Shown here: in pieces, positions 45,799 through 55,757 of the stretch
Layout: each line of letters begins with the position of its first letter
Numbering within the stretch: position 1 is the first letter of the stretch
From: Thiotrichaceae bacterium
GTDB lineage: Bacteria; Pseudomonadota; Gammaproteobacteria; Beggiatoales; Beggiatoaceae
Length of the DNA stretch: 60,976 nucleotides
Direction of reading: 5' to 3'
Assembly (NCBI GenBank): GCA_016745055.1
Contig: JADGDF010000006.1
Span: 1-60,976 of the forward strand
Notes under the pieces: model-generated
What the model saw: the letters and a program-made list of their open reading frames with translations, nothing else
What the model was told of the DNA's origin: nothing
The model's database searches: none
Position numbers and translations under genes: made by a program

Positions 45799-48618
45799 AT
45801 GGACAAAATTTCCCTTCGCGGCGTCAAAACCCACAATTTAAAAAATATTGACCTTGATTTACCGCGTGATAAGCTAATTGTTATTACGGGATTATCAGGT
45901 TCAGGTAAATCTTCTCTAGCGTTTGACACTTTATATGCAGAAGGTCAACGGCGTTACGTTGAATCTCTATCTGCTTATGCCCGTCAATTTCTATCCATGA
46001 TGGAAAAGCCAGATGTAGAACATATTGAAGGGCTATCTCCAGCTATTTCGATTGAACAAAAATCAACTTCTCATAACCCTCGTTCAACCGTAGGCACCGT
46101 GACTGAAATTTACGATTACTTGCGCCTGTTATTTGCTAGAGTCGGCGAACCACAATGTCCAACCCATAAGATTATTTTGCAAGCACAAACCGTCAGTCAA
46201 ATGGTTGACCAAGTACTCACTTTGTCTGAAGAAGCACGTTTGATGCTGCTTGCGCCTGTAGTCAAAGAAAGAAAAGGAGAGCATGTTCAATTATTACAAT
46301 CTCTACAAGCTCAAGGTTTTATTCGTGCCATAATTAATGGCAAAGTCATTAATTTGGATGAAGCGCCTGCGCTAGATTTATATAAAAAGCATACAATTGA
46401 AGTTGTGGTTGACCGTTTTAAAATTAAACCAGATTTGAGATTACGCCTAGCAGAATCTTTTGAAACTGCTTTAAAATTAAGTGAGGGCTTGGCAAAAATT
46501 GTGTTTATGGACGATAGTCAACCAGAATTGCTTTTTTCGGCTAAATTTTCATGTCCAGAATGTGGCTACAGTCTCAGTGAAATTGAACCTCGTTTATTCT
46601 CCTTCAATAATCCTGTTGGTGCTTGTGAATCTTGTGATGGTCTAGGCGTAAAACAGTTTTTTGATCCACACAAAGTTATCATTAATTCAAAATTAAGTTT
46701 GGCAGAAGGCGCTATCCGTGGTTGGGATGCACGAAATCAGTTTTATTTTCAAATGTTAGAAGCGCTACAAAATCATTATCATTTTGAAATGGATGAAGCT
46801 TATGAAGATTTATCTGATGAAATAAAACAAATTATTTTATATGGTACCGGTGATAAGGCCATTGATTTAGTGTACTACAATGATAAAGGGACACAGTATA
46901 CAAGAAATAAACCATTTGAAGGTGTATTACCTAATATGGAACGCCGTTATCGCGAGACTGAATCCAATAACGTGCGAGAAGAATTAACCAAATACTTAAG
47001 TCATCAACCTTGTGTAGATTGTCGCGGCACTCGTTTATGTGAAGCCGCGCGCCATGTGTTTATCACAGAACATAATTTGTCACAGTTGACTGCTTTTTCA
47101 ATTAAACAAGCATTAACCTTTTTTGAAAATTTACAACTTACCGGTAAAAAAGGTGAAATTGCGGCCAAAATTCTTAAAGAAGTTATTGAACGGCTCCAGT
47201 TCTTGATTAATGTGGGTTTGGATTATCTAACGTTAGATCGCAGTGCAGAAACCTTGTCAGGTGGTGAAGCACAACGTATTCGTTTAGCCAGTCAAATTGG
47301 CGCGGGTTTGGTTGGTGTGATGTATATTTTGGATGAACCATCAATTGGTTTGCACCAACGTGATAACCAACGTTTACTCAGTACTTTGACACATTTACGC
47401 GACTTGGGCAATACTGTGATTGTTGTGGAACATGATGAAGAAGCCATCCGTGCTGCTGACCATATTGTAGATATTGGCCCAGGTGCAGGGGTACATGGAG
47501 GTGAAATTGTAGCCCAGGGTACCATCAAAAAAATAACTCAATGCAAACAATCGCTGACTGGCCAGTATTTATCCCAAAAACAGAAAATTGCAGTCCCTTC
47601 AAAACGTACATCCACGGATAAAGAAAAAAAGCTAGTTTTAAAAGGTGCAAGCGGTCATAACCTCAAAGCCATCACTTTAGACATTCCACTGGGGCTGTTC
47701 GTTTGTGTGACGGGTGTTTCTGGTTCTGGAAAATCTACGTTAATTAATGACACACTGTATCCACTTGCTGCCAATAATTTGAATCATGCCAATTTGGAAA
47801 TTGCAGCTTATAAAAGCATTCAAGGTTTGGATAATTTAGATAAAGTGGTCGATATTGATCAAAGCCCCATTGGCCGTACGCCACGTTCTAATCCAGCAAC
47901 TTATACTGGTTTATTTACACCCATTCGAGAACTTTTTGCAGCAACGCCTGAAGCCCGATCACGCGGTTATGCGCTTGGACGATTTAGCTTTAATGTCAAA
48001 GGTGGACGGTGTGAAGCTTGCCATGGGGATGGTGTGATTAAAGTTGAAATGCATTTTTTGCCTGATATTTATGTGTTGTGTGATGTGTGTAAAGGCAAAC
48101 GTTATAATCGAGAAACATTGGATATTCAATACAAAGGCAAAACCATTCATGAGATTTTAGACATGACGGTTGAAGATGCGCTAGCATTTTTTGAGGCTAT
48201 TCCAGTTATTAAACGCAAATTACAAACGTTGATGGATGTTGGCCTGTCTTATATTACGCTAGGTCAAAGAGCAACCACTTTATCAGGTGGAGAAGCCCAG
48301 CGTATTAAATTGTCCCGTGAGTTATCTAAACGTGACACAGGTCAAACTTTATACATTTTGGATGAACCCACAACCGGTCTGCACTTCCACGACATTGCCC
48401 AATTATTGAACGTGTTGCATCGTTTACGCGATCATGGCAATACAGTTGTTGTGATTGAACATAATTTAGATGTAATTAAAACTGCTGACTGGATCATTGA
48501 TTTAGGGCCTGAAGGAGGCGATGGTGGCGGGCAAATTATTGCTACTGGGACACCAGAACAACTGTCCAAAAAGAAAAAATCATATACTGGACAGTTCTTG
48601 AAGAAGCTACTTTCCTAA
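45799..48618 (+). CDS. uvrA: UvrABC excinuclease ATPase subunit A
   Basis: This 939-aa protein scans DNA for damage and loads UvrB in nucleotide excision repair. It has two ABC ATPase modules: Walker [15 protein letters not shown] at residues 32-45 and [11 protein letters not shown] near 641; signatures LSGGEAQRI in both halves. Zinc clusters CPECG...CESCDG and CEACHGDG...CDVCKG are both complete, as are the UvrB-contact region and C-terminal domain. No SOS box was found upstream. No clear Shine-Dalgarno precedes the ATG. Confidence 0.97.
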   Translation: MDKISLRGVKTHNLKNIDLDLPRDKLIVITGLSGSGKSSLAFDTLYAEGQRRYVESLSAYARQFLSMMEKPDVEHIEGLSPAISIEQKSTSHNPRSTVGTVTEIYDYLRLLFARVGEPQCPTHKIILQAQTVSQMVDQVLTLSEEARLMLLAPVVKERKGEHVQLLQSLQAQGFIRAIINGKVINLDEAPALDLYKKHTIEVVVDRFKIKPDLRLRLAESFETALKLSEGLAKIVFMDDSQPELLFSAKFSCPECGYSLSEIEPRLFSFNNPVGACESCDGLGVKQFFDPHKVIINSKLSLAEGAIRGWDARNQFYFQMLEALQNHYHFEMDEAYEDLSDEIKQIILYGTGDKAIDLVYYNDKGTQYTRNKPFEGVLPNMERRYRETESNNVREELTKYLSHQPCVDCRGTRLCEAARHVFITEHNLSQLTAFSIKQALTFFENLQLTGKKGEIAAKILKEVIERLQFLINVGLDYLTLDRSAETLSGGEAQRIRLASQIGAGLVGVMYILDEPSIGLHQRDNQRLLSTLTHLRDLGNTVIVVEHDEEAIRAADHIVDIGPGAGVHGGEIVAQGTIKKITQCKQSLTGQYLSQKQKIAVPSKRTSTDKEKKLVLKGASGHNLKAITLDIPLGLFVCVTGVSGSGKSTLINDTLYPLAANNLNHANLEIAAYKSIQGLDNLDKVVDIDQSPIGRTPRSNPATYTGLFTPIRELFAATPEARSRGYALGRFSFNVKGGRCEACHGDGVIKVEMHFLPDIYVLCDVCKGKRYNRETLDIQYKGKTIHEILDMTVEDALAFFEAIPVIKRKLQTLMDVGLSYITLGQRATTLSGGEAQRIKLSRELSKRDTGQTLYILDEPTTGLHFHDIAQLLNVLHRLRDHGNTVVVIEHNLDVIKTADWIIDLGPEGGDGGGQIIATGTPEQLSKKKKSYTGQFLKKLLS

Positions 48619-48909
48619 TATCTCAGAAGCAGCTTGGTAAATAGTCATAGAAGTTTCGCGAGCGTAATTTTAAGCACCGCAATACATATCATATTTTTAG
48701 TAAGTAGTAGGCAATATTTCAAAGTTTTTAGTCAATCGTCAAAAACTATTAATCCAAGTAAAATGAGTTCTACAATCCAATGTTTTGGGAAAATAAGCCC
48801 AGTTTTAGAAATAGAAAGTAAATGAAGTTTTTTAACTTATTTGTTATAGGTTTTTATATAAGCTTGAGTTAAAATAACTGCTGATTAGCTTATTCCGACT
48901 AAAGTGACC

Positions 48910-50052
48910 ATGAAATATAAAAACTACTTGCATTATTTTGTTGCCAAAGCTTACAAAACTTATGTGCGTTCGCGTATTGCCCGCCTTATTCATTGGGAAA
49001 CTTTACCTCCTCTTGAACAAGGATGCACAGCAATTATTGGCATGTGTTCTAAATTGCCCTACGTATTGGCCGCTAACTTACAATGTTTAGCCGATTTAGA
49101 TTGGGAAGATTTAAAAGCAGTCATTGTTGCTGTCGATACTCAAAAAAAAGCATTACCCGATGGTTTTGAAACAGAAATATTGGCTCAATTTCCACAACTT
49201 AATCTTGCTTTTATCTACTACACTGAAAAACAAGTTAAAACCGCTAATAAAATCAAAGACCCTTATGTTTTTTCATGGTTGTCTTGGAGCCTTTGTTTGA
49301 ATCATATACGTACGCAAACTGCCCTCATTCAAGATTATGATGCATTAGTCTTAGACAAAAACATTTTAGCCCAACGTTATCAAACTTTTTTAGTATCTAA
49401 GGCAAAAATACAAGGCATTATGTGGTATAAATCTGAAGGATTTGTGGAGGAAGATCAATTAGCGACAACCTTTGAAGCTTTTATTGACGTTAATTGGTTG
49501 CGTTCATTTCCACCTGTCATGGGGTATAACCGAGTTGCGACAACTTCAGATGGTCGTCAAGTTAATTATGATACCTTTTTGGATATTCAACATAATCATA
49601 CGCCAACATCTGAACGTACCATTATGGCCATGCCAAAGGAAACCCTCGCCCATCCTTCGCAAATGATTACTCAATACATGCGTTTTCTTTATTCTCCGGG
49701 TAAACCATTGTATTCTTCCGCTGTGATCATGATCCCTGTTTTTCACTATCTTTCTGGAAGAAAATATGCATTTACCCAAGCGGTTGCGGCGTTAGAACAA
49801 GGCGATTTTGGACAAGTTGATTTCTTAGGTGACGGGTGTTTAATTAACTTTTCTTTGTTAAAAACTTATTCTGTAGATTTTGTTCTCAAACTGAGTGTGC
49901 ATGTCTTTATCAGCAAAAAAATTGCACCCTTTAGGGAATTTTTTGAGTATGGCACTTTGCTTTATCATATTTCCAATACACCTGCTGAAGAAGTATGGTG
50001 TAATCACTATACACCAGAACAACTTGCTTGGGTTAAAGAGGCTAAAGCGTAG
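48910..50052 (+). CDS. Putative GT-A glycosyltransferase-like protein
   Basis: This 380-aa protein was not recognised with certainty. It opens with a basic/aromatic segment, then a fold-like series TAIIGMCSKLPYVLAANLQCLADLDWEDLKAVIVAVDT typical of GT-A-type nucleotide-sugar enzymes (short motif: AVIVAVDT), and YDALVLDKNILAQRY where a DxD-like metal site might be. No membrane helix or signal is evident. The C-terminal half has no clear family. The start could also be the GTG at 48904. It may decorate a polysaccharide, but this is inference; the sequence is of unknown function. Confidence 0.55.
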   Translation: MKYKNYLHYFVAKAYKTYVRSRIARLIHWETLPPLEQGCTAIIGMCSKLPYVLAANLQCLADLDWEDLKAVIVAVDTQKKALPDGFETEILAQFPQLNLAFIYYTEKQVKTANKIKDPYVFSWLSWSLCLNHIRTQTALIQDYDALVLDKNILAQRYQTFLVSKAKIQGIMWYKSEGFVEEDQLATTFEAFIDVNWLRSFPPVMGYNRVATTSDGRQVNYDTFLDIQHNHTPTSERTIMAMPKETLAHPSQMITQYMRFLYSPGKPLYSSAVIMIPVFHYLSGRKYAFTQAVAALEQGDFGQVDFLGDGCLINFSLLKTYSVDFVLKLSVHVFISKKIAPFREFFEYGTLLYHISNTPAEEVWCNHYTPEQLAWVKEAKA

Positions 50053-50349
50053 GAGTGGTTAGTGCCAATCATTATTCACTTAGATTAGAATTAACATCAG
50101 TTAGCAAGATAAATCTTGCATTCCTTGAAAGATTGGCATTATTTGTCGAAAGTATGATTGCCTTGATTGCTGTGAAATATGAAAATAGTTGAAAGTATGT
50201 TATGCTTTGGTGTTACGCAGGAATAACTAAAAATCAATCACTTACGAGGTAAAAATTTTGTAACTCATTGATTTTTTGTTACGAATGTGTAACATTAATT
50301 AGGCTTTAAATTTAGTTAAAAACTCAAATTAAATAATAAAGGTTTACTT

Positions 50350-50751
50350 ATGAAATACATTCTGAATATCCCTTCTCTACTTTATATCTTAATATTTTAT
50401 AATATTTTAGCCTTTTCAGGTGTAGATTTTACAACCGTCTTGTTTTCTACATCGCTTATTTCAGAAGCTGTATTAACGGTCACATGGGAAGAATTATTCA
50501 TTCTACTTGGCGTGGTAGCGTTATATATTGAAACAATAAAATCAACAAGAACGTCTAGTTCTGCTATTTTTGAACATACGTTATCTATGGTTGTATTTGT
50601 TGTTTATTTGGTAGAATTTTTGATGGTAGCTCAAGTCGGTACAACGTCTTTCTTAATTCTAGGTATGATGCAATTACTTGATGTGATAGGTGGATTTACC
50701 ATTACAATATCAGCAGCACGACGTGATTTTGGTGGTGGGCTTCACCACTAG
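50350..50751 (+). CDS. Small polytopic membrane protein of unknown function
   Basis: The 133-aa product has four hydrophobic stretches, a Thr/Ser-rich loop (IKSTRTSSSAIFEHT) and a terminal ISAARRDFG-type segment. Its regular, conserved-looking pattern and AGG before the ATG argue for a real gene. No family was recognised. It lies between a glycosyltransferase-like gene and the convergent CARF nuclease gene, without an obvious link to either. AT-rich leader contains no clear promoter. Confidence 0.65.
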   Translation: MKYILNIPSLLYILIFYNILAFSGVDFTTVLFSTSLISEAVLTVTWEELFILLGVVALYIETIKSTRTSSSAIFEHTLSMVVFVVYLVEFLMVAQVGTTSFLILGMMQLLDVIGGFTITISAARRDFGGGLHH

Positions 50752-50763
50752 CTAAAACTGAAC

Positions 50764-50785
50764 GCTGGGTTAAGCAAAGCCCAGC
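50764..50785. terminator. Hairpin between the membrane protein and Card1-like genes
   Basis: GCTGGG pairs with CCCAGC around TTAAGCAAAG, followed by ATTTCC and an AT-rich stretch. It is 13 bp after the membrane-protein stop and near the convergent CARF nuclease stop, so it may serve both. Confidence 0.45.
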
Positions 50786-50794
50786 ATTTCCTAA

Positions 50795-51955
50795 TTAATT
50801 TTCCACCCATATTTTCAAAATTTCTTCGAGCCGTCCAAGTTGTTGTCCTGCACAAATTGAAATACCTAGGTCGTGGGCACGTTGTTTATCCCAGTCAGAT
50901 AAAGAGTGGTAACTCACTAGCATGACTTTGGTATGAACATCTCCCAAAATACTTTTAAGCGTATCCAGTTTATATAAAACATCAGCGGCATGAGAATTAA
51001 TAGATTGATTTTCTCTTGGCATTTCATTAAAACGTCTCGTCTTACATTCGATAATATGCAGATGGTTATTATGCAAAAAGGCAACATCTAACTCATTTTT
51101 AACCGCTTTACCTGTACTATCTCGACTAATTTCAACACTGTAACCAACGTCCTGAATTTTAGGTATTTCTTTGCGTAAACCAAATAATACGCCATAGGTA
51201 TGTTGCTCTAACCAACCACCATTAACGAAAAAACGGGCAGCTTCACTGGCAAATTCGATACGACCACGTTGATATTTCAACAAGTTTTCAGCTGCAAAGC
51301 GTTCAATTAATTGTTCCAAAGCTTGCCATTGTCGTTGTTCTGCTTTCAGGGAAACAGATAAACCTTGTTGCGCCTGTTGTGCTAACCAATTAAGTGCGGC
51401 TAAAGGTGTGGCCAAATTTTTAATATGTTTAATAACATCTTGGGCCAGTTCACGCAAATTTTGAGAGACACCACTTCTATCTCCCATACTGCCAACACCC
51501 GCGCCATGTGCTTGGAGAAAAGCACGTAATTTTATATGATCTGCGACATTAAAAGACGGTAGGTTGCGTTGATGAATCCAAGTAACATAGTCTGTTTCAG
51601 GATGTACGTAAAAAATAGGTTTATTGAATTCACGAAAAATTTCATAGGCAGCCATACTCATAGGGCGTGTTCCCCCACTGGCATTGAGTGCAATATCATC
51701 TTGCTCTCTTTCAACCAGTAATTCAAGCACCCGTTCTCGAATATGTTCAACATCTCGATTATCGTTAATAGACCAACGTGATACTTTAATACCTGTAGGT
51801 TTTAATACGTTTTCTAAACTGGTTGCACGATAGCCTTTATCTGGACTATGCAACAAAATAACTTCTTCTGGTTGAAAAGCTGGATCAAGGGCAGGTGTCA
51901 CATTAGCAGTGGCCGTATTATAAACTAAACACAGATGGATTTTAGGTTTAAGCAT
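50795..51955 (-). CDS. Orphan CARF-domain nuclease (Card1/Can2-like, DUF1887)
   Basis: The 386-aa protein has an N-terminal CARF domain with the ligand-binding motif NASGGTRPM at residues 91-99, a winged-helix middle (about 170-250) and a PD-(D/E)xK nuclease domain: ELD at 288-290 and ECK at 303-305. Card1/Can2 enzymes are activated by cyclic tetra-adenylate made by type III CRISPR Cas10 and then cut DNA and/or RNA. No Cas10, Csm/Cmr or CRISPR array lies in this window, so it acts either with a distant locus or with another oligonucleotide signal. The gene stands alone and is convergent with the small membrane-protein gene. Motifs look intact, so it should be functional. Confidence 0.87.
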   Translation of the reverse strand: MLKPKIHLCLVYNTATANVTPALDPAFQPEEVILLHSPDKGYRATSLENVLKPTGIKVSRWSINDNRDVEHIRERVLELLVEREQDDIALNASGGTRPMSMAAYEIFREFNKPIFYVHPETDYVTWIHQRNLPSFNVADHIKLRAFLQAHGAGVGSMGDRSGVSQNLRELAQDVIKHIKNLATPLAALNWLAQQAQQGLSVSLKAEQRQWQALEQLIERFAAENLLKYQRGRIEFASEAARFFVNGGWLEQHTYGVLFGLRKEIPKIQDVGYSVEISRDSTGKAVKNELDVAFLHNNHLHIIECKTRRFNEMPRENQSINSHAADVLYKLDTLKSILGDVHTKVMLVSYHSLSDWDKQRAHDLGISICAGQQLGRLEEILKIWVEN

Positions 51956-52110
51956 TCATTGATCTCATTATCAGATTAGCATTCAGAAATTAATTAGAAA
52001 CTTAATTTTTCGGTTTAGCAACTGTGAGTAAACACTTGCAATTTAAGCTGGACGGGGTTTATAGCCCTATTTATAACGTTTGGATGTAGGTTATTTGCGC
52101 CTTACGGCCG

Positions 52111-52205
52111 GCCATTAAGTTAAGTTCGTAGGAGTGCAAACTTTAGTTTGCACACGCAAGATAAATCTTGCACTCCAAACTGAAAAAAATCCTTAACTTA
52201 ATGGC
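52111..52205. repeat. Family C miniature inverted-repeat element, complete copy
   Basis: The 95-bp element is bounded by GCCATTAAGTTAAG (52111-52124) and its exact complement CTTAACTTAATGGC (52192-52205). The centre has two inner palindromes (GCAAACTTTAGTTTGC; GCAAGATAAATCTTGC). Too short to code; fits a MITE. It fills the 302-bp gap between Card1-like and EF-G-like genes, otherwise empty. Confidence 0.88.
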
Positions 52206-52257
52206 AGTGTATTTTCGCCTGCGAAGATGAAGATTCAGTTGCAAATAATGCCTAACT

Positions 52258-54306
52258 TTAATCATCCCCTTCTGAGGGTTTATAGGCTGCAACTAACTGT
52301 TGTTGTACCGCTGGAGCAACTGCTTCATAGTGGCTATATTCCATTGAATAAAAACCGTGACCACCTGTGATTGATTTTAATTCAGTAGGATAATTTGCCA
52401 ACTCACTCAAGGGGACTTCTGCTTTGACCGTGACCATATGACCTGCCGCCACGTCATTTCCCTGAATACGACCGTGTTTACCCGCTAAATCTCCTGTAAT
52501 TGTTCCAACATCAGATTCAGGAACTGTCACTTCTGCGTTAACAACGGGTTCAAGAATAGTTGGCTTAGCTTTGCTAATAGCATCTAAAAAGGCTTTTTTA
52601 CCTGCTGTCACAAAGGCAATTTCTTTTGAATCAACAGGATGATGTTTTCCATCATGCACGGTTACTTTCACATCTTGCATTGGATAACCGGCAATAGCCC
52701 CTGTTTCTAAAACCTGTCGAACACCCTTTTCCACTGCAGGAATAAACCCAGATGGAATCACGCCTCCAACAATGGCATTCACAAACTCAAAGCCTACACC
52801 TCTTTCCAAAGGTTCCACTTTTAAAAATACTTCACCAAATTGCCCAGCACCACCCGATTGCTTTTTATGACGATAATGGCCTTCCGACGCTTTATTAATG
52901 GTTTCTCGATAAGCAATTTTAGGCAGTTTGGTTTCTACTTCAACGTTATACTGGCGATTCATGCGTTCAAGTACCACCCGCAAATGAAATTCCCCCAAAC
53001 CTTTTAATACCGTTTGATTAAGTACTGCTTGATGCTCAACAATTAAGCAAGGGTCCTCCTCTTCCAACTTTTGCAAAGTACCACTGACTTTTTGTTCATC
53101 TCCCTGACGTTTAGGTTCAATAGCTAAACCATACATGGGTACAGGAAAATCTAGCGGTTTGAGATGGATAAAATCTTCGTCATGAGAATCGTGCAGTACA
53201 CTGTCAAAATGAATAGATTCCACTTTTGCAACCGCACAAATATCACCAGGTATCCCATAATCAATTTCAACCTGTTGTTTACCTTGTAGTTTGAACAAAT
53301 GACCGACTCGGAAGGGTTTGCGTCCATCACCGACATATAGTTGGCTGTCTTTAGTGATAGTACCTTGATGGATACGAAATACGCTCAATTTACCCATAAA
53401 AGGGTCAGCCGTGACTTTGAACACATGAGCCAAAACATGCTCATCTGGTTTTTCAGTCGTTAAATAGGGTTTAACGGCTTCGCCCTCACCCCGTAAGAAA
53501 GGTCTTGGATTTCCTTCTAACGGATTGGGCATTAATGTTGTCAGTACCTTGAGTAATTCAGGGATACCCGCCCCAGTACGAGAGGAAACAAAGCAAATAG
53601 GGACTAGATGTCCTTCTCGCAAAGCAATTTCAAAAGCATCATGAAGTTGTGCTGGTTCTAATGCTTCTCCCTGTTCCAGGTAAACTTCCATTAATTTTTC
53701 GTCGACTTCAACGACTTGGTCAATAATCTGAGTATGAGCCTCTTCAACAGAACCAAAATCAGAATTTCCACAGGGATTGAAAAAACAATCAACGACTGAC
53801 TCACCGTTATTGGCAGGTAAATTTAAAGGTAAACATTCATTACCAAAGGTTTCTTTAATTTCTTCCACCAAGTTGGGTAAATTAAGTTCACCTGCATCAA
53901 TTTTATTAATGACAATAAATCGACATAGTTTTCGGCCTGCTGCCCATTCCAACATGCGGCGGGTAATCATTTCAATACCCGTTTGGGCATTAATAACAAC
54001 ACCAATAGTCTCAACAGCAGGAAACACACTTAAAGTGTGGCCCATCAAATCCGGATAACCTGGTGTGTCAATCAAATTAACATGTCTGCCTTCTTTGTCA
54101 AAACTTGCAATTGCAGCATTGAGTGAATGTTGGTATTCCTTTTCCAACGCATCATGATCACAGATTGTATTTCCGTTCTCCACCTTTCCTTGGGTATTTA
54201 TCGCACCTGCATTATAAAGCAGGGCTTCGGTAAGTGTTGTCTTACCTGAGCCAGTTTGGCCCACTAAGGCAACATTACAAATATCTTCTGTTTTATAGTG
54301 TGGCAT
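52258..54306 (-). CDS. Elongation factor G-like GTPase (EF-G paralogue)
   Basis: This 682-aa five-domain protein resembles EF-G. The G1 loop is GQTGSGKTTL, not GHxDHGKTT; the G3 motif is DTPGYPDL with Tyr where canonical EF-G has the catalytic His (DTPGH); NKID (G4) is normal. Later domains show KLEEEDPCL, GLGEFHL, KQSGGAGQFGEV, IPSGFIPAVEKG and VPESDVGTITGDL as in the EF-G-like/EF-G2 subfamily. The missing His predicts slow GTP hydrolysis; such paralogues may act in ribosome recycling or under stress rather than in elongation. The true fusA normally lies in the str operon. Confidence 0.9.
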   Translation of the reverse strand: MPHYKTEDICNVALVGQTGSGKTTLTEALLYNAGAINTQGKVENGNTICDHDALEKEYQHSLNAAIASFDKEGRHVNLIDTPGYPDLMGHTLSVFPAVETIGVVINAQTGIEMITRRMLEWAAGRKLCRFIVINKIDAGELNLPNLVEEIKETFGNECLPLNLPANNGESVVDCFFNPCGNSDFGSVEEAHTQIIDQVVEVDEKLMEVYLEQGEALEPAQLHDAFEIALREGHLVPICFVSSRTGAGIPELLKVLTTLMPNPLEGNPRPFLRGEGEAVKPYLTTEKPDEHVLAHVFKVTADPFMGKLSVFRIHQGTITKDSQLYVGDGRKPFRVGHLFKLQGKQQVEIDYGIPGDICAVAKVESIHFDSVLHDSHDEDFIHLKPLDFPVPMYGLAIEPKRQGDEQKVSGTLQKLEEEDPCLIVEHQAVLNQTVLKGLGEFHLRVVLERMNRQYNVEVETKLPKIAYRETINKASEGHYRHKKQSGGAGQFGEVFLKVEPLERGVGFEFVNAIVGGVIPSGFIPAVEKGVRQVLETGAIAGYPMQDVKVTVHDGKHHPVDSKEIAFVTAGKKAFLDAISKAKPTILEPVVNAEVTVPESDVGTITGDLAGKHGRIQGNDVAAGHMVTVKAEVPLSELANYPTELKSITGGHGFYSMEYSHYEAVAPAVQQQLVAAYKPSEGDD

Positions 54307-54418
54307 CGTTTTTCTTAGCGTTCTTCTTGGGGTGAATGATTTTAATGCTTGAAATCATAAACTTAACAGAATCAACAGTGAAAGAGAAGCTTTAATCAAA
54401 TAATTTTGTGGGACTTTT

Positions 54419-54434
54419 GGCATTAATTTTGTAG
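54419..54434 (+). promoter_or_regulatory. Candidate sigma-54 promoter of the pilin gene
   Basis: TGGCAT-N5-TTGTA matches sigma-54 -24/-12 spacing; the -12 GC is GT. It lies 174 bp before the pilin ATG, within a gene-free 301-bp gap. pilA genes are commonly sigma-54 dependent. A sigma-70 extended -10 (TGCTATATT, near 54559) is a competing candidate. Confidence 0.42.
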
Positions 54435-54607
54435 AAGCTTGATTTTATGTTAATTTTTATATTAAGTCATGCACTTGCTGATTTTATATTTTGTTGTATT
54501 ATTTATATAAAAGTCAGAAAAGTAGCATTAGTTTTCGTTTTTACTTATCAATTTTTTGCTATATTTTGACGCCTGAACTCTGCATTAAACACTTGGAGCA
54601 CTAAAAA

Positions 54608-55033
54608 ATGAGAAATAAACAAGGCTTTACAATCGTTGAATTAATGATTGTTGTCGCCGTCATTGGTATCATTTCCACTGTTGGTTTTCCTCTTTATGCT
54701 AACTATACAGCACGGGCAAAAGTCACAGAAGCCATGCTTTTGTTAGCAGGGTTAAAAAGCACGATGGTAGAATACTACGATTCTTGGGGGAGATGGCCAA
54801 CGGTGGATGATGTTGGAGGTAAGACCCGCGGTTCTTATGTGACACTCATTACATCTGGCCAGCTTTCTGATGATTTTTACTATGTTGAAGCCATATTGTT
54901 AGGAGATGCAAGGTTAAACGACAAAAAGTTAAGAATGACTTATCAACCTTCAATTCGAGAATGGCAATGTACTAGTCAAGGATATGAGAACGTTGTCCCT
55001 CAAATATTTTTGCCAGCTTCTTGCCGATTATAA
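54608..55033 (+). CDS. Type IV pilin-like protein
   Basis: The 141-aa prepilin has a short leader MRNKQG, the PilD cleavage site G/FTIVELMIVVAVIG with Glu at +5, and a long hydrophobic N-terminal helix. The globular part carries YDSWGRWPT and a terminal Cys pair (WQCTS, ASCRL) that could close the D-region loop. These features fit a major or minor pilin of type IV pili or a pseudopilin. It is unlinked to pilT (16 kb) in this window, and queH follows. Confidence 0.88.
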   Translation: MRNKQGFTIVELMIVVAVIGIISTVGFPLYANYTARAKVTEAMLLLAGLKSTMVEYYDSWGRWPTVDDVGGKTRGSYVTLITSGQLSDDFYYVEAILLGDARLNDKKLRMTYQPSIREWQCTSQGYENVVPQIFLPASCRL

Positions 55034-55081
55034 GGATGAAAATATTTTGCCTACTTTTAGTGGATAGGAAAATACGAGACA

Positions 55082-55672
55082 ATGTCGACAAATCAATCTA
55101 TTGAATTATCCCTACCCTATCGTGAAACGCAGGTATTATTGCATACCTGCTGTGCACCTTGTTCTGGCGAAATTATGCAAGCGCTGCTTGCTGCCAATAT
55201 TGAATACAGCGTACTTTTTTATAATCCTAATATTCATCCCTTTCAAGAATATGAAATACGTAAGCATGAAAATATGCGTTTTGCTGAAAAATACGATATT
55301 CCTTTCTTTGATGGGGATTATGATGTCAATGATTGGTTTACTCGAGTCAAAGGTTTGGAAAATGAACCAGAGCGTGGAGAGCGTTGTACAGTTTGTTTTG
55401 ACATGCGTTTAGAACGTACCGCACTGTTTGCACATGAACAGGGTTTTAACACATTTACAAGTTCACTGGGTATTTCACGTTGGAAAAATATGGCACAGGT
55501 CAATGATTGTGGTAAAAGAGCTGCAATGCGTTATCCTAATTTAACTTATTGGGATTATAATTGGCGTAAAAAAGGCGGATCACAACGTATGGTAGAAATT
55601 ACCAAGCAGGAAAATTTCTATCGCCAAGATTATTGTGGGTGTATTTATTCTTTACGAGACAAAAAATGTTAG
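55082..55672 (+). CDS. queH: Epoxyqueuosine reductase QueH
   Basis: This 196-aa enzyme reduces epoxyqueuosine to queuosine in tRNA. The two Fe-S/catalytic Cys clusters typical of QueH (DUF208) are [10 protein letters not shown] near the N-terminus and [16 protein letters not shown] in the middle, with the C-terminal [20 protein letters not shown]-x-x-E-Y also matches. It replaces the cobalamin-dependent QueG. Other queuosine genes are not seen. Confidence 0.93.
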   Translation: MSTNQSIELSLPYRETQVLLHTCCAPCSGEIMQALLAANIEYSVLFYNPNIHPFQEYEIRKHENMRFAEKYDIPFFDGDYDVNDWFTRVKGLENEPERGERCTVCFDMRLERTALFAHEQGFNTFTSSLGISRWKNMAQVNDCGKRAAMRYPNLTYWDYNWRKKGGSQRMVEITKQENFYRQDYCGCIYSLRDKKC

Positions 55673-55757
55673 GGCGTTTTATCACCTGCTTGCTAAAATA
55701 TAATGCGTTACTGGATACTTTTTTATATTCTGTTGTAATGCCAAGGACGCAAAACTG

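Noticed and set aside
48634-48825. 63-codon frame after uvrA
   Set aside because: No ribosome binding site or recognisable features; composition like noncoding DNA around it.
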